Positions 37,939-48,300 of a stretch of DNA of 64,000 nucleotides are shown here, in pieces. This DNA comes from SKKY01 sp965228015. GTDB taxonomy: Bacteria > Bacillota > Peptococcia > Peptococcales > SKKY01. The position numbers and the translations under genes were made by a program. Within the stretch, counting starts at the first letter, position 1. Every line of letters starts with the position of its first letter. Below the pieces are notes generated by a model. The model was not told the origin of the DNA. It saw only the letters and a list, made by a program, of their open reading frames with translations, and did not search any database. The stretch covers positions 434,001 through 498,000 of the forward strand of contig OZ245787.1 in the NCBI GenBank assembly GCA_965228015.1. Reading direction: 5' to 3'.

Positions 37939-38772
37939 TTATTTGTATTTTTTTCCTATGTTTTGAGTAACCCTATCTAAGATAATTGCCAGAATTACTA
38001 CTCCTAATCCTACTTCAAAACCCTTGCCTGGCTGGAACCTTTGAATAGCCCGTAAAACTTCACCACCAAGTCCTCCGGCTCCAATCATTGCAGCAATTAC
38101 CACCATTGACAAAGAAAGCATTATTGTCTGGTTAATTCCTGCCATAATTGTGGGTACTGCTATTGGTAACTGAACTTTTAAAAGCTTTTGCTTCCAGGTA
38201 GTACCAAATGCATCAGATGCTTCAATAAGTTCTCCAGGAACCTGACGAATGCCTAAGCTTGTAAGTCTTATTGCCGGAGGCATTCCAAATATAACTGTAG
38301 CAAAAACAGCTGACACTTTTCCAAGACCGAAAAAGGGTATAGCTGGTATTAGGTAAACGAAGGCAGGCATAGTCTGCATAAAATCCAGAATGGGCATTAC
38401 TATTTTATTAGCTCTGTCATTTAGAGCAGCCAAAATACCTAAAGGTAAGCCAATTCCAGCTGCAATAATAGTTGCAGCTAAAACTAAAGACAAAGTATTC
38501 ATAGTAGCATCCCAAAGTCCAATATTCCAAATCAGCAGAAGTCCTGCCAAAGAAAGTACAGCAACACCTCTGTTTGTAATAAAATAGGTTAGTACTGCGA
38601 TTAAAATTATCATTACAATAGGAGATAACAATAATAATCCTGCTTCAAAATAATCTAATCCCACTTTTGTAATATCAGAAATTCCTTTAGTAATAAAAGA
38701 GAAATTATCTGTAAAAAAATTCAATATTGCATCAATATATTTTGCTAATGGAAAAGTTGGTATAGCATTCAT
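37939..38772 (-). CDS. opuAB: Glycine betaine ABC transporter permease OpuAB
   Basis: The 277-residue ProW/OpuAB-type permease has several membrane helices and the EAA loop LIEASDAFGTTWKQKLLKVQ, followed by AAMIGAGGLGGEVLRAIQRF. The ATG at 38770-38772 is preferred because it follows the opuAA stop by 1 bp with AGGAAAGGGGG upstream, and the longer alternative start would lie inside opuAA. It is intact. Confidence 0.92.
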   Translation of the reverse strand: MNAIPTFPLAKYIDAILNFFTDNFSFITKGISDITKVGLDYFEAGLLLLSPIVMIILIAVLTYFITNRGVAVLSLAGLLLIWNIGLWDATMNTLSLVLAATIIAAGIGLPLGILAALNDRANKIVMPILDFMQTMPAFVYLIPAIPFFGLGKVSAVFATVIFGMPPAIRLTSLGIRQVPGELIEASDAFGTTWKQKLLKVQLPIAVPTIMAGINQTIMLSLSMVVIAAMIGAGGLGGEVLRAIQRFQPGKGFEVGLGVVILAIILDRVTQNIGKKYK

Positions 38773-38773
38773 A

Positions 38774-39967
38774 TTATTTAACCCCCTTTCCTGCAAGCTT
38801 TGCTAAAATTGTACCTTTAATAATTATTCCAAGTAATTTTTTGTTTTCATCTGCGACTACTATTGGATAAGTAGCTGTGGCTATCACCGGGAATATTTCA
38901 TTAACGGGAGTATCTGGATCAATTTGAATTACATCCCTTTTTATAATATTTGTAATTTCCTTTACTCCATTTTCTGTAGCCTCAGCAGCATCTTCCGCCG
39001 AAATAATACCGTTTAAAGTACCATCGCGATTTACAACAAATATACTGGAAATTCCTTCTTCTTCCATTTTTCTTAGAACTGTTCTTGGACCGTCTTTCGG
39101 ATATGCAACATTTTTAACTTTTTTCATTACCCCGCTTGCAGTTAAGATTTTAGATGTGTTTACATCTTCAACAAATTTTTCAACATATTCATCTGCAGGG
39201 TTAGTAAGAATATCTTCAGGTGTTCCTTCTTGAACAATTGCTCCATCTTTCATCAAAATGATTTTGTCTCCGAGTTTAAGTGCTTCATCAAGATCATGTG
39301 TAATAAAAATAATTGTTTTATTTACCCTGTTTTGTAGAGCAAGTAGTTCATCCTGCATTTCTTTTTTAATTAATGGATCCAAAGCACTAAATGCTTCATC
39401 CATTAAAAGAATATCAGGATCAACTGCTAAGGCTCTTGCAAGACCAACCCTTTGCTGCATTCCTCCGCTTAATTGTTCGGGGAAACTTTCTTCCCAGCCT
39501 TTCAATCCTACTAAATCTAATGCTTCCCTTGCCTTTTGCTCTCTTTCTGACTGTTCCATTCCCTGTATCTCGAGTCCAAACTCAACATTCTTTAATATTG
39601 TCCGGTGAGGGAAAAGAGCAAATCTTTGAAATACCATTGCAAACTTTTTTCTTCTTAAATTTCTAAGCTCATCGGAATTCATTTTAGTAATATCATTGCC
39701 ATCAATTATTACACTACCTGTTGTAGGTTCTATTAATCTGTTAATTAATCTTACAAGAGTGGATTTACCACTACCTGAAAGACCCATAATTACTAAAAAT
39801 TGTCCCTCTTCCACCTCAAAAGTGGCATTATTTACTCCCACTGCCTGGCCTGTTTTATCCATAATTTCATTTTTGGACATGCCTTTATTTAAAAGCTCCA
39901 AACCTTGCTCAGGTTTATTTCCAAAAATCTTTGTTAAATTTTCAACTTTAATTTTTACTTCTCCCAT
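38774..39967 (-). CDS. opuAA: Glycine betaine ABC transporter ATPase OpuAA
   Basis: The 398-residue ATPase has Walker A (VIMGLSGSGKSTLVRLINRL), signature and Walker B (QLSGGMQQRVGLARALAVDP, ILLMDEAFSALD), and a C-terminal pair of CBS domains (about residues 280-395). In OpuA-type importers the CBS domains sense ionic strength and gate transport. The ATG at 39965-39967 is chosen because the family begins here and AAGGTGT precedes it. A promoter with an inverted repeat lies upstream. It is intact. Confidence 0.94.
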   Translation of the reverse strand: MGEVKIKVENLTKIFGNKPEQGLELLNKGMSKNEIMDKTGQAVGVNNATFEVEEGQFLVIMGLSGSGKSTLVRLINRLIEPTTGSVIIDGNDITKMNSDELRNLRRKKFAMVFQRFALFPHRTILKNVEFGLEIQGMEQSEREQKAREALDLVGLKGWEESFPEQLSGGMQQRVGLARALAVDPDILLMDEAFSALDPLIKKEMQDELLALQNRVNKTIIFITHDLDEALKLGDKIILMKDGAIVQEGTPEDILTNPADEYVEKFVEDVNTSKILTASGVMKKVKNVAYPKDGPRTVLRKMEEEGISSIFVVNRDGTLNGIISAEDAAEATENGVKEITNIIKRDVIQIDPDTPVNEIFPVIATATYPIVVADENKKLLGIIIKGTILAKLAGKGVK

Positions 39968-40002
39968 ATGACACCTTCTTTCAAAATTGTTTTCATTTAT
40001 GC

Positions 40003-40030
40003 GACAACAAACATTATAACACAAGTTGTC
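40003..40030 (-). promoter_or_regulatory. Dyad-symmetric operator over the opuA -10 region
   Basis: GACAAC (40003-40008) and GTTGTC (40025-40030) are perfect inverted half-sites separated by 16 bp. On the minus strand TATAAT (40012-40017) lies between them, about 45 bp before opuAA. The arrangement suggests a repressor that covers the promoter. Confidence 0.55.
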
Positions 40031-40039
40031 ACTTTATGC

Positions 40040-40075
40040 AAAAAAACAAGACCCGCTATAGCTTATAACGGATCC
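40040..40075 (-). terminator. Intrinsic terminator after nrdG
   Basis: On the minus strand GGATCCGTTATA, loop AGC and TATAGCGGGTCT pair along 12 positions with several G-U pairs and are followed by TGTTTTTTT. It lies directly after the nrdG stop and before the opuA promoter. Confidence 0.85.
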
Positions 40076-40088
40076 ATTTTTAAATAAA

Positions 40089-40560
40089 TTATAATAGTGT
40101 CACTTTGTTATTTTGTAATGATTTCTTTATATCAACAACTCTTTGATTTGCAGATCCTCTAAACTTTAACGATATATCTTTTTCTTCAAGTATAAATTTG
40201 CCATCGACTAAAACGTCAATTTCTCTAAGTACTGGAAGATGAGAAATATCTTCAAATAAAAATCCGGTATAAACCCAGATATTTATATCCGGCTTCCTGC
40301 TTCTGATATATTTAATTACTTTTAACAATGGTTCATTTTGTAAAATTGGGTCTCCTCCACTAAATGTAATTCCAGAATGTATTGAATTAATTTTTTTAAA
40401 ATTACTTTTGCTAACTGGATTTCATCAATTTCGATCCCTTCATCCAGGGGGAACAAATGAGGATTATGACAACCCTTACAATTCCATTTACAATCTTGTA
40501 AGAAAACAACCATTCTCATACCAGGACCGTCTACAATAGAATCATTTAAAATATGCGCAT
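40089..40560 (-). pseudogene. nrdG: Anaerobic ribonucleotide reductase activase NrdG, frameshifted
   Basis: NrdG is the radical-SAM activase that installs the glycyl radical on NrdD. The cluster motif CxxxCxxC is in LQDCKWNCKGCHNPH. The downstream part (INIWVYTGFLFEDI, DVLVDGKFILEEKDI) is typical. The frame is lost right after the start (near 40547, before LNDSIVDGPG) and again near 40392-40400, in the A/T-runs before the segment with TFSGGDP. It follows nrdD directly. Confidence 0.88.
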
Positions 40561-40562
40561 AT

Positions 40563-42684
40563 CTAATCGTTTATTACACATCCATGTGCTTTACTCTGTT
40601 TTTTTCCCTCTGTTTTCTTTGCATCATTAAACATTTCAAGGGTAGATAAATAACCGGTAATTCTTCTGACTCTGCTTATTCTGCCTTTGTTTCCACATGC
40701 AGGACAGGTTTCAGAATCGATTACACCGTTAAATCCGCATTCATTACAAATATCTACTGGGAAATTAACAGCTGCATACCCCATATCTGCATCATACATT
40801 GCTTTTACAATTGACTCGAAAGCATCTATATTATGTTGCGGAGCACTTGGCAGTTCAACATAGGAAATATGCCCAGCATTACATAACTTGTGATATGGTC
40901 CTTCAATCTTTATTTTATCAAAAGCATTAATTTTAAAATCAACAGGTACATGGAATGAATTGGTATACCAGTCTTTATCTGTAATTCCAGGAATTACTCC
41001 AAACATTTTTTATCTTTAGATGTAAATTTTCCACTTAATCCTTTAGCTGGAGTAGCAAGAAGACTAAAATTCAAACTATATTTATCTGAAGCCTCATCAC
41101 ATTTTCTTCTTAAGTGGCTGATTATCGACAAGCCAAGAGCCTGAGATTCGGAACTTTCTCCATAATGCTTTCCTGTCAGGGCAATTAAAGTTTCTGCAAG
41201 GCCAATAAATCCAATTGATAAGGTTCCATGTTTAATAGCATCTTCAATTTTGTCGTCATTTTCCATATTTTCACTGCCAAGATACAGTTTTTGTCCCATT
41301 AAAAACGGGAAATCTTTTACTTTAAGATTCTTTTGTATATCATAACGATGAAGAAGCTGTTCTGCTATTTTATCAAAAATTTCGTCCAAACTGTTCCAAA
41401 ATACAGATAGATTTTTTCTGCTTTTATTCCAAGTCTTGGAAGATTTATAGTTGTAAAAGAAAGATTACCTCTTTTTTCCGTGATTTCAGGACCATTAACA
41501 TTGCCAATAACTCTGGTACGGCATCCCATGTATGCAATATCTTCTTCATAAGGAGAATTGAAAGAAGAATCCTGAAAAGAAAAATTCGGGAATAATCTTT
41601 TACAGGCAACCTCCATACTAAGTTTAAATAAATCATAGTTTGGATCTTCCGGCTCATAGTTAATTCCGTCTTTAATTTTAAAACAAATATTTGGGAATAT
41701 TGGAGCTTCCCCTTTACCTAACCCTTTTGCATAGACTTTAAGAAGATTTTCGGCAATCATTCTTCCACCCCTGCTGATATCTGTTCCGATGTTAATTGAA
41801 GAAAAAGGAACTTGAGCTCCAGCCCGGCTGTGCATTGTATTTAAATTATAAATAAAACCTTCCATAGCCTGATAAGCTTCATCCTGGACTCTTGATTCTA
41901 CCAGATTCTGAAGCTGTTCTTCAGTTATTACAACTCCCGCTTTTTCCATACTGTCTTTAATCATTCTTTTTTGACGCTCATATTCTTTCTCTACAAAAAT
42001 TCCCATGTCTCTGTCAAAGTATGCATAGGATTGACCCCCATGCTGGTCATTTTGATTACTTTGAAGGATAATAGCTGCTAATGCAGCAGCAGTTTTTACT
42101 CCTTTTGGAGGTCTGATATATCCATGTCCATTGTTAAATCCTTTTTCCATTAACTCAGATAGTGGAATTTGAAGGCAGGTCATAGTTTTTCCGTACCATG
42201 ATAAATCACGGATATAAAAATCTCCATTTTGATGAGCTTCTGCTACTTTTTCCGGCAATGCTCTCTTTAAATAAAATTCCTTTGAAGCAACTTCAGAAAT
42301 TTGAAGAACTTTCGCTGAAGTTGAATTCCCGACGTTTGCACTTTCTCTGCTGGTTTCAGTTAAAATTGTTGAAACTGCATCAAGCATTTCTGACCTTGCA
42401 TCTCTAATATTAGTTCTTTTATCTCTGTATAGTATGTATGCCTTTGCAGTTTTGGCATGACCTCTTTCAATTAACTCTTTCTCTACTGCATCTTGTACAT
42501 CTTCAACAGTATATCTTTGATCTCCAAATTGATTTCTTAATCTCTTTATTACACCAAGCGTAATTTCCATAGCAGTTTCTCTGTTTTCTCCACCAACTGA
42601 TTTCGCAGCTTCGAAAATTGCATCGGTTATCTTTCTTTCATCAAAAGGTACTTCTCGTCCATCTCTTTTTACTGTTAGGTCCAT
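40563..42684 (-). pseudogene. nrdD: Anaerobic ribonucleoside-triphosphate reductase NrdD, two frameshifts
   Basis: NrdD reduces ribonucleotides to deoxyribonucleotides with a glycyl radical. The N-terminal ATP cone (VKRDGREVPFDERKITDAIF) is followed by the barrel with HGGQSYAYFDRDMGIFVE. The C-terminus has the zinc site (CNECGFNG, CPACGNKG) and the radical glycine in RVRRITGYLS. The ATG at 42682-42684 follows GGAGG. Frame losses are at T6 runs on the plus strand at 41412-41417 and 41006-41011; one added T at each rejoins the protein (about 707 residues). As the main anaerobic dNTP source, a real loss here would be surprising, which makes sequencing error plausible at these two sites. Confidence 0.92.
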
Positions 42685-42746
42685 GTTATTTCCTCCGTCG
42701 TTGTATTTATAACTATAATTAGCGGTGAGTAACATTTTACTACCCT

Positions 42747-42759
42747 ACATATAGTATGT
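42747..42759. promoter_or_regulatory. Small palindrome upstream of nrdD, possible NrdR-type site
   Basis: ACATA-TAG-TATGT is a short perfect inverted repeat about 60 bp before nrdD. NrdR boxes are AT-rich palindromes of this general kind, but only one site is seen and the match to the consensus is partial. Confidence 0.3.
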
Positions 42760-42764
42760 TAACG

Positions 42765-42799
42765 AAAAAAGGGTAGCCTCACATTATATGAGACTACCC
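42765..42799 (-). terminator. Intrinsic terminator after the 42840-43409 gene
   Basis: On the minus strand GGGTAGTCTCA and TGAGGCTACCC form an 11-bp stem (42771-42799, one G-U) followed by TTTTTT. It separates the unknown gene from nrdD. Confidence 0.85.
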
Positions 42800-42839
42800 A
42801 AAATTTATTAATAAATCTTTCTTTATAAGGATGTTTCAA

Positions 42840-43409
42840 CTATTCTTCATTTTTCCAGGCATCTAATTTTTCCATAATTAAGTCATAGGTCCTTTGAGAA
42901 ATACCAGGAAGTGTATTTCCAATAATTTCTTTCGCTTTTGCAAAACCTTCATCAATAGCTCCAATTAAAAGATCAAGCTTTCCTTTATCTTCACCTGAAA
43001 TTGCTTTGGCAAACTCTACAATTCTGTCACTAACTGCTTCAGCACTAAATTCTCCACCTTCTGCAACAGCAGTTTGTGCTTCTGCTCTGGTTGTTTCATC
43101 TACTTCAACAGTTTTTCCTGCCTCAACATCACGGAAAGTCATTCCTTGACGGGCAAGCATTTCTTCTACCATTCTCTTTAGTGCTGAGAGTCTTTCATCA
43201 CTTGCTTTTTTTAATTCTGCAATAACATTTTGATCAGGTTTTTTCACTCCTGGGTTTTCATAAGTTACTTTTTTGTCTGCATTTGAAGATGGAATGTATT
43301 CTACTTCTTTTTGAACTTTTTGATCAGGCTTCACTTCATGTTCTGCCTTCTTGGAATTCTGCTGATTAATGTGCTGCTGAACGCCAGGTACATTAGGATT
43401 AATTTTCAT
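42840..43409 (-). CDS. Conserved hypothetical protein
   Basis: I do not recognise a named domain. The 189-residue protein is soluble, with a low-complexity Gln/Lys/Glu-rich N-terminal third and a helical remainder. The C-terminal part (AVSDRIVEFAKAISGEDKGK and LPGISQRTYDLIMEKLDAW) looks like a conserved module I have an impression of in other clostridial hypotheticals. No cysteines, signal peptide or membrane segments are seen. It is a single-gene unit: its terminator lies at 42765-42799, and GGAGAGAG precedes the start at 43409. It is strikingly intact amid broken neighbours. Confidence 0.8.
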   Translation of the reverse strand: MKINPNVPGVQQHINQQNSKKAEHEVKPDQKVQKEVEYIPSSNADKKVTYENPGVKKPDQNVIAELKKASDERLSALKRMVEEMLARQGMTFRDVEAGKTVEVDETTRAEAQTAVAEGGEFSAEAVSDRIVEFAKAISGEDKGKLDLLIGAIDEGFAKAKEIIGNTLPGISQRTYDLIMEKLDAWKNEE

Positions 43410-43479
43410 ATTAAACTCTCTCCTTCATTATAAACATCCATTTTTATAATCTAAGAGTATTATTGGTACTTTTTATAAA

Positions 43480-44265
43480 TTACTTACTTTCACCCTTCAA
43501 CATATCATAAATATGATTTATATATATTTGTCTGATCTTAGGATTTTCTCCTAATCCCTTCATATAAACCTCTATTTCAAAACCTTTGTCAGTAAGAATA
43601 TTTTTCCATGAATCCTCTTCTTCTCCAGCCATATCATTGATAGCATGATCCCCTGCTGTAAGCATAAAAGGCATTAATACTATTTTCTTATATGGTGATA
43701 ATTTTTCCATGATATCATCAATTTCAGGATAGCCCTCAATATTTGCAATAAAAGTATTTGGTATCTCATCAAAGAGTTTTAACTGCAACGCTGCATAGCA
43801 GGAGTTGGCAGGGTGAGTGGCTCCATGGCCCATAAGAACAGCTGCTTTTTCATTTTCAAAAGCTGGTATTTGATCTTTTAAAGCTTCAATTGCATTAAAA
43901 TAATCTTCAGTAGCAAATAAAAGGGATTTTCCTATTTTTAATATTTCGAAACGATGATTATATTTCCTGGCTGGTTTAATTATTTTTTCGTGATATTCTT
44001 CTCCAGGAATAATATGCAGGGTTTGAACATAAACTTCTTTAAATCCTTCAGCTTCAAGCTTATCCAAAGCTTCTTCAAGAGAGTCTGTTTTAATTCCTTC
44101 TTTTTTCAATAATGCTTTTCTAACCATATTAGAAATAAAAACTCTTCTTATTTCAAAATCAGGAAATTCATTTGCAACCTGATCCTCTACCAGCTTAATA
44201 CTCCTGTTTAATACTTCGATATAACTTGTTCCAAAACTTGCCACGATAATTGCTTTTTTATTCAT
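43480..44265 (-). CDS. cbiK: Sirohydrochlorin cobaltochelatase CbiK
   Basis: CbiK inserts cobalt into sirohydrochlorin at the entry of the anaerobic cobalamin route. The 261-residue protein starts KAIIVASFGTSYIEVLNRSI and has the two metal-binding histidine regions VQTLHIIPGEEYH and VLMGHGATHPANS, plus LMPFMLTAGDHAINDMAG. The ATG follows TTGGAGGG. It is detached from the main cobalamin operon by 22 kb and flanked by azlD. It is intact. Confidence 0.94.
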   Translation of the reverse strand: MNKKAIIVASFGTSYIEVLNRSIKLVEDQVANEFPDFEIRRVFISNMVRKALLKKEGIKTDSLEEALDKLEAEGFKEVYVQTLHIIPGEEYHEKIIKPARKYNHRFEILKIGKSLLFATEDYFNAIEALKDQIPAFENEKAAVLMGHGATHPANSCYAALQLKLFDEIPNTFIANIEGYPEIDDIMEKLSPYKKIVLMPFMLTAGDHAINDMAGEEEDSWKNILTDKGFEIEVYMKGLGENPKIRQIYINHIYDMLKGESK

Positions 44266-44286
44266 TTTTTCCCTCCAAAAAATTAT

Positions 44287-44607
44287 TTATATAAATTGCA
44301 AAAGAGCCATAGCCGCCATTCCAGCTGCCAGGGTAATTCTTGAGCTCTTTGTAATCGCTGCTGAAATAATAGCAGGTATTCCTGAGAGTAAATTTTTATT
44401 TTCTAAAGAAATATTTATTATTTCACCATTCCATTCTAACAACATTGGTATAACAAGAGCTGCAATAGTAGCTACAGGAACAAAGGTAAGCCATTCCTTT
44501 ACTATTTCAGGTAAATCCATTTTGTTAAGAATTAATGCAGGAAAAAATCTTAAACTAAAATTTATGGCTCCTAAGGCAAGAATCAAAATAATTAATTTGT
44601 TTTCCAT
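44287..44607 (-). CDS. azlD: Branched-chain amino acid transport protein AzlD
   Basis: The 106-residue protein is a small membrane protein of the AzlD family, with about three to four helices and a typical segment LRFFPALILNKMDLPEIVKE. With AzlC it exports branched-chain amino acids or analogues. Its ATG overlaps the azlC stop by 16 bp, so the two are coupled. It is intact while azlC is frameshifted. Confidence 0.87.
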   Translation of the reverse strand: MENKLIILILALGAINFSLRFFPALILNKMDLPEIVKEWLTFVPVATIAALVIPMLLEWNGEIINISLENKNLLSGIPAIISAAITKSSRITLAAGMAAMALLQFI

Positions 44608-45279
44608 CTTTTTAATACAACTCCTAATGATGCAGCTATTAATGTAGCTAAAAGTATATTTGAATCTGTAAAACCAAGACTAATAAGAACCATTGATACT
44701 ATACCGGCAAAAATCCCTGTTGTAACCATTAATCTGTTTTCCGCTGTCATAAAGAACAAGGCCATAAATATTGCAGGTAAAGCAAAATTTAAACCAAAGG
44801 TTTCCATATCAGGTATAAAACTACCCACATATACTCCAAGAATAGTACTGCATATCCAGGATAAGTGTGAAGTTACATTAAAGGCAAGCCAAAAAGCTGA
44901 TTCAGGTTTATTTTCTTTAAAGTGTGTTGTAGATACAACAAAAGTTTCATCAGTGATCCCCGCTATAATTATACCAACAAGCCAGGATGAAAATTTCTTT
45001 AAATGTAAAGACAAAGCCGCACTAAATAACAAGTAACGGGAATTAACTAATAAAATTGTAATTAATATTGAAAAAACTTGCCCCTATTGTCATCATGGCT
45101 ACTGTAATAAACTGTTCTGATCCGGAAAACAACAATATTGACATTAAACCAACTTCAAAAGGATTCATGCCATAATTTTGAGCAATAACTCCAAAAGCTA
45201 AACCCAAGGGAAAATAACCAATACATATTGGGAATGACTTTTTCATACCAAGGATTATTTCATTTTTCAAATTAATCAA
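44592..45279 (-). pseudogene. azlC: Branched-chain amino acid permease AzlC, one frameshift
   Basis: AzlC is the large membrane subunit of the AzlCD exporter. The N-terminal part has the family motif CIGYFPLGLAFGVIAQNYG and LLFSGSEQFITVAMM; the second part has RYLLFSAALSLHLK and GITDETFVVSTTHF. The two parts lie in different frames joined near 45043-45055, in AT-rich sequence. Corrected length is about 229 residues, a normal size. Confidence 0.87.
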
Positions 45280-45307
45280 CCTTCTTATTTTTATATATCA
45301 CTATATT

Positions 45308-48300
45308 TTAGACTTGTAATAATTCTTTGTCCATAGTGAAAGAGTATAAGAAGGCTTCTTTAACATTTTTTCCACTGATATTAATAAGAGCCTCTTTATA
45401 TATTCTTAGCTGGGAATCATATTTTATTAATAATTCTTCTTCTGATCCCTCATTTACATAGTCTGTTTTATAATCAATAAGAATATAATTTCCTTCTTCT
45501 TCAAAATAACAGTCAATTACACCCTGAATAAATATATTTTCATCACACCCCTCAGCATCATCAACTGCATTGCAAATATCAGTTTTATATACAAAACTAA
45601 CCTCTCTTTTTACATTACAAGAGTTAAGCATTCTTTTTCCAAGAGGACTTTGAAAAAACTTTAGAATTTTATCAGGATTGATTATGCCCCCCTCTTCTTT
45701 TGTTAAAAGTTCTTTGTTTATCATTAATTCAATTTGATTTAAAATTTCCTCTTTTGTACCCACTTTGTTTAGGTCACAATTCTGCATAAAGAAGTGAATA
45801 ATTACCCCTTTTTCAGATGAGATAAATTCTTTTTTACCTTCAATAAAAGAGGGCCTTTTCACAAGAGATGGGATTCTGTATAAAATTTTACTCATATCTT
45901 CTACAGAAACCTTTTTTAAATCAGAAACTGTAATTTTCGATGGAATCTTTTTAGATTTTTGATCAGGATATTCCCAGGAAAATTTTTTATTTATTTCGTC
46001 AGATGCCTTTATTGAATAATATTTGTCAAAATTAACAAGAGTATCCTTAATAACTATTTTCTCATTGGCATCCCTGGCAATTCCTTCAAGTATATCTTTT
46101 TTATTTAAAACATTTATTTTCCATTCTTTTTGATCTTTGTTTATTTCACTTTCATTATCATACAAGGACAATCCAAGCCAATCTAAATAATTTTTTGCTT
46201 TTACTATTTCATATGAACTAATCTCCCTGGACCATTTTACTTTTGTTTTCTCAATATTATTTATTGTTCCAGTTATAATTAATTTTTCTTTTGCTCTTGT
46301 CAAAGCCACATAAAGAACTCTCATTTCTTCAGACAAATTTTCGATTTTGGTTACTTTTTTTATGCTGATTTGCGGGAAAGTTTCTCTGTAAACTCTTTTT
46401 TCAGGGTTAACATATTTTGCACCAAGTCCCAGATCTTTATGAAGAAGTACATCACCAATCTGATCTCTTTTGTTAAATTCTCTTCCAAAAGCAGCTGCTA
46501 TTACAACTGGGAATTCAAGACCTTTACTTTTATGAATTGTCATAATTCTAACAACATCTTCGTTTTCTCCTATTGTTTTTGCTATACCCTGCTCACCTTT
46601 TGCTTTTTGGAATTCCTCAGAGAAACGGATAAAATTAAAAAGTCCTCCTATTCCTTTTTTTTCTAAAATAGCTGCTCTTTCTAAAAGAAATTTTAAATTA
46701 GCTTGTCTTTGTTTGCCCTTTATCATTCCCCCGGCATAATAAAAGAATCCTGTTTCAATCATTAAGTCCCAAAGAAATTCTTCTGTTTTTTTATATTTTG
46801 ACTTCGTTTCCCATAAATTAATTTTTTTAAAAAAATTATTAATTTTTTGAGAAAGATGATTATCATTATTTAATGTATATTCTATTACCCCTTCATGAAA
46901 AGATTTTTCCGGGGATTCTTTTCTGATTTCAATTAATTCATTTGTGCTAAAGTTACCAATGGGGGATCTTAAAACACTAATTAAAGAAATATCATCTTTG
47001 GGATTATCTATAATTTTTAATAAATTTAAAAATATTTTAATTTCCAAAGTTTCATAATAACCTTGATTATCGTCAGTATAAACAGGAATACCCTCTTTAA
47101 TAAAAACTTCATTAAAAACATTAGCCCAATTTTTAGCAGACCTTAACAGAACCACTATATCTTTATAGGACCTGTTTGTATTTTCCATTAATAAATTCTT
47201 TATTTTTTTAGCAATAAAATAGGCTTCTGTTTCTGCATCGCTTAAGTCTTTAAGTTTTAAATCCGACTCATCATCCTGACCTTCTTCTTCATCCTCATGT
47301 TTATCAATTAGAAAAAGTTCAATCTCAGGATCATTTATTTCATCAAAATCAGCTCCTGGGTAAAGCCATGCATCTGGAGTATAGTTAATATCTCCAATTT
47401 CTTCTGACATTAGTTTTCTAAAAATATAATTAATTCCTTCAAGAATTTCTTTTCTGCTTCGGAAATTTTTAGACAGATCTATTCTTTCTTCATTTTCATT
47501 TTCTTCTTTAATATAGTCATTATATTTTTTTATAAATAGTCCCGAATCTGCTAATCTGAATTTGTAAATGCTTTGCTTTACATCCCCAACTAAAAACAAA
47601 TTATTATTACTTCTTACTTTGTTTATAATGGTTTCCTGAACCAAATTACTATCCTGATATTCATCAACAAATACATACTTATACTGATCTTTGTAAGTAT
47701 TAGCTGTATCATTATTTTCCAGTATTTTTAAAGTGAAATGTTCCAAATCATTAAAGTCTGCAATGCCTTTTTCCATTTTTCTTTCCTGGTACTTTTTATG
47801 GAAATTAAGAGTAAGATTATACAAAGCTTTCAAAGGATCATACATTTGATTAATATCTTCCCGGTAATTTTCAATATCTTTTCCAAGAATACTTTTATCT
47901 GATAAATCTTTTATAATTTTTTTATACTCATCTCTGATATCCTTAACTTTATCCTTAAGTTCTAAAATTACCAAAGGATTATTACTCTTAATAGTTTTAG
48001 ATTTTGCGAAAGTGAAAACCAAACCCTCTCTGTCAAAATCACCATTAAAGTAATCTTCAATATTTTTTTTATATAATTTTAGATAATTCTTATCTTTTTG
48101 GATAGCTTCAATATATGCTTCAGGACCTCCTGGAGATTCTGCTATAGCTAAACACTGATCGATTAAATCTTCAACTCCATTTAAGTCAATATAAATTGAT
48201 TTTTTTAATTCTGACATCCAGGCTGAAGAGTAAAGTTCTTCTGTGGTTAATTTAAACATTTCAACCTTTTCTTCAAGCCATCTAAAGGGATCTGGCTGAC

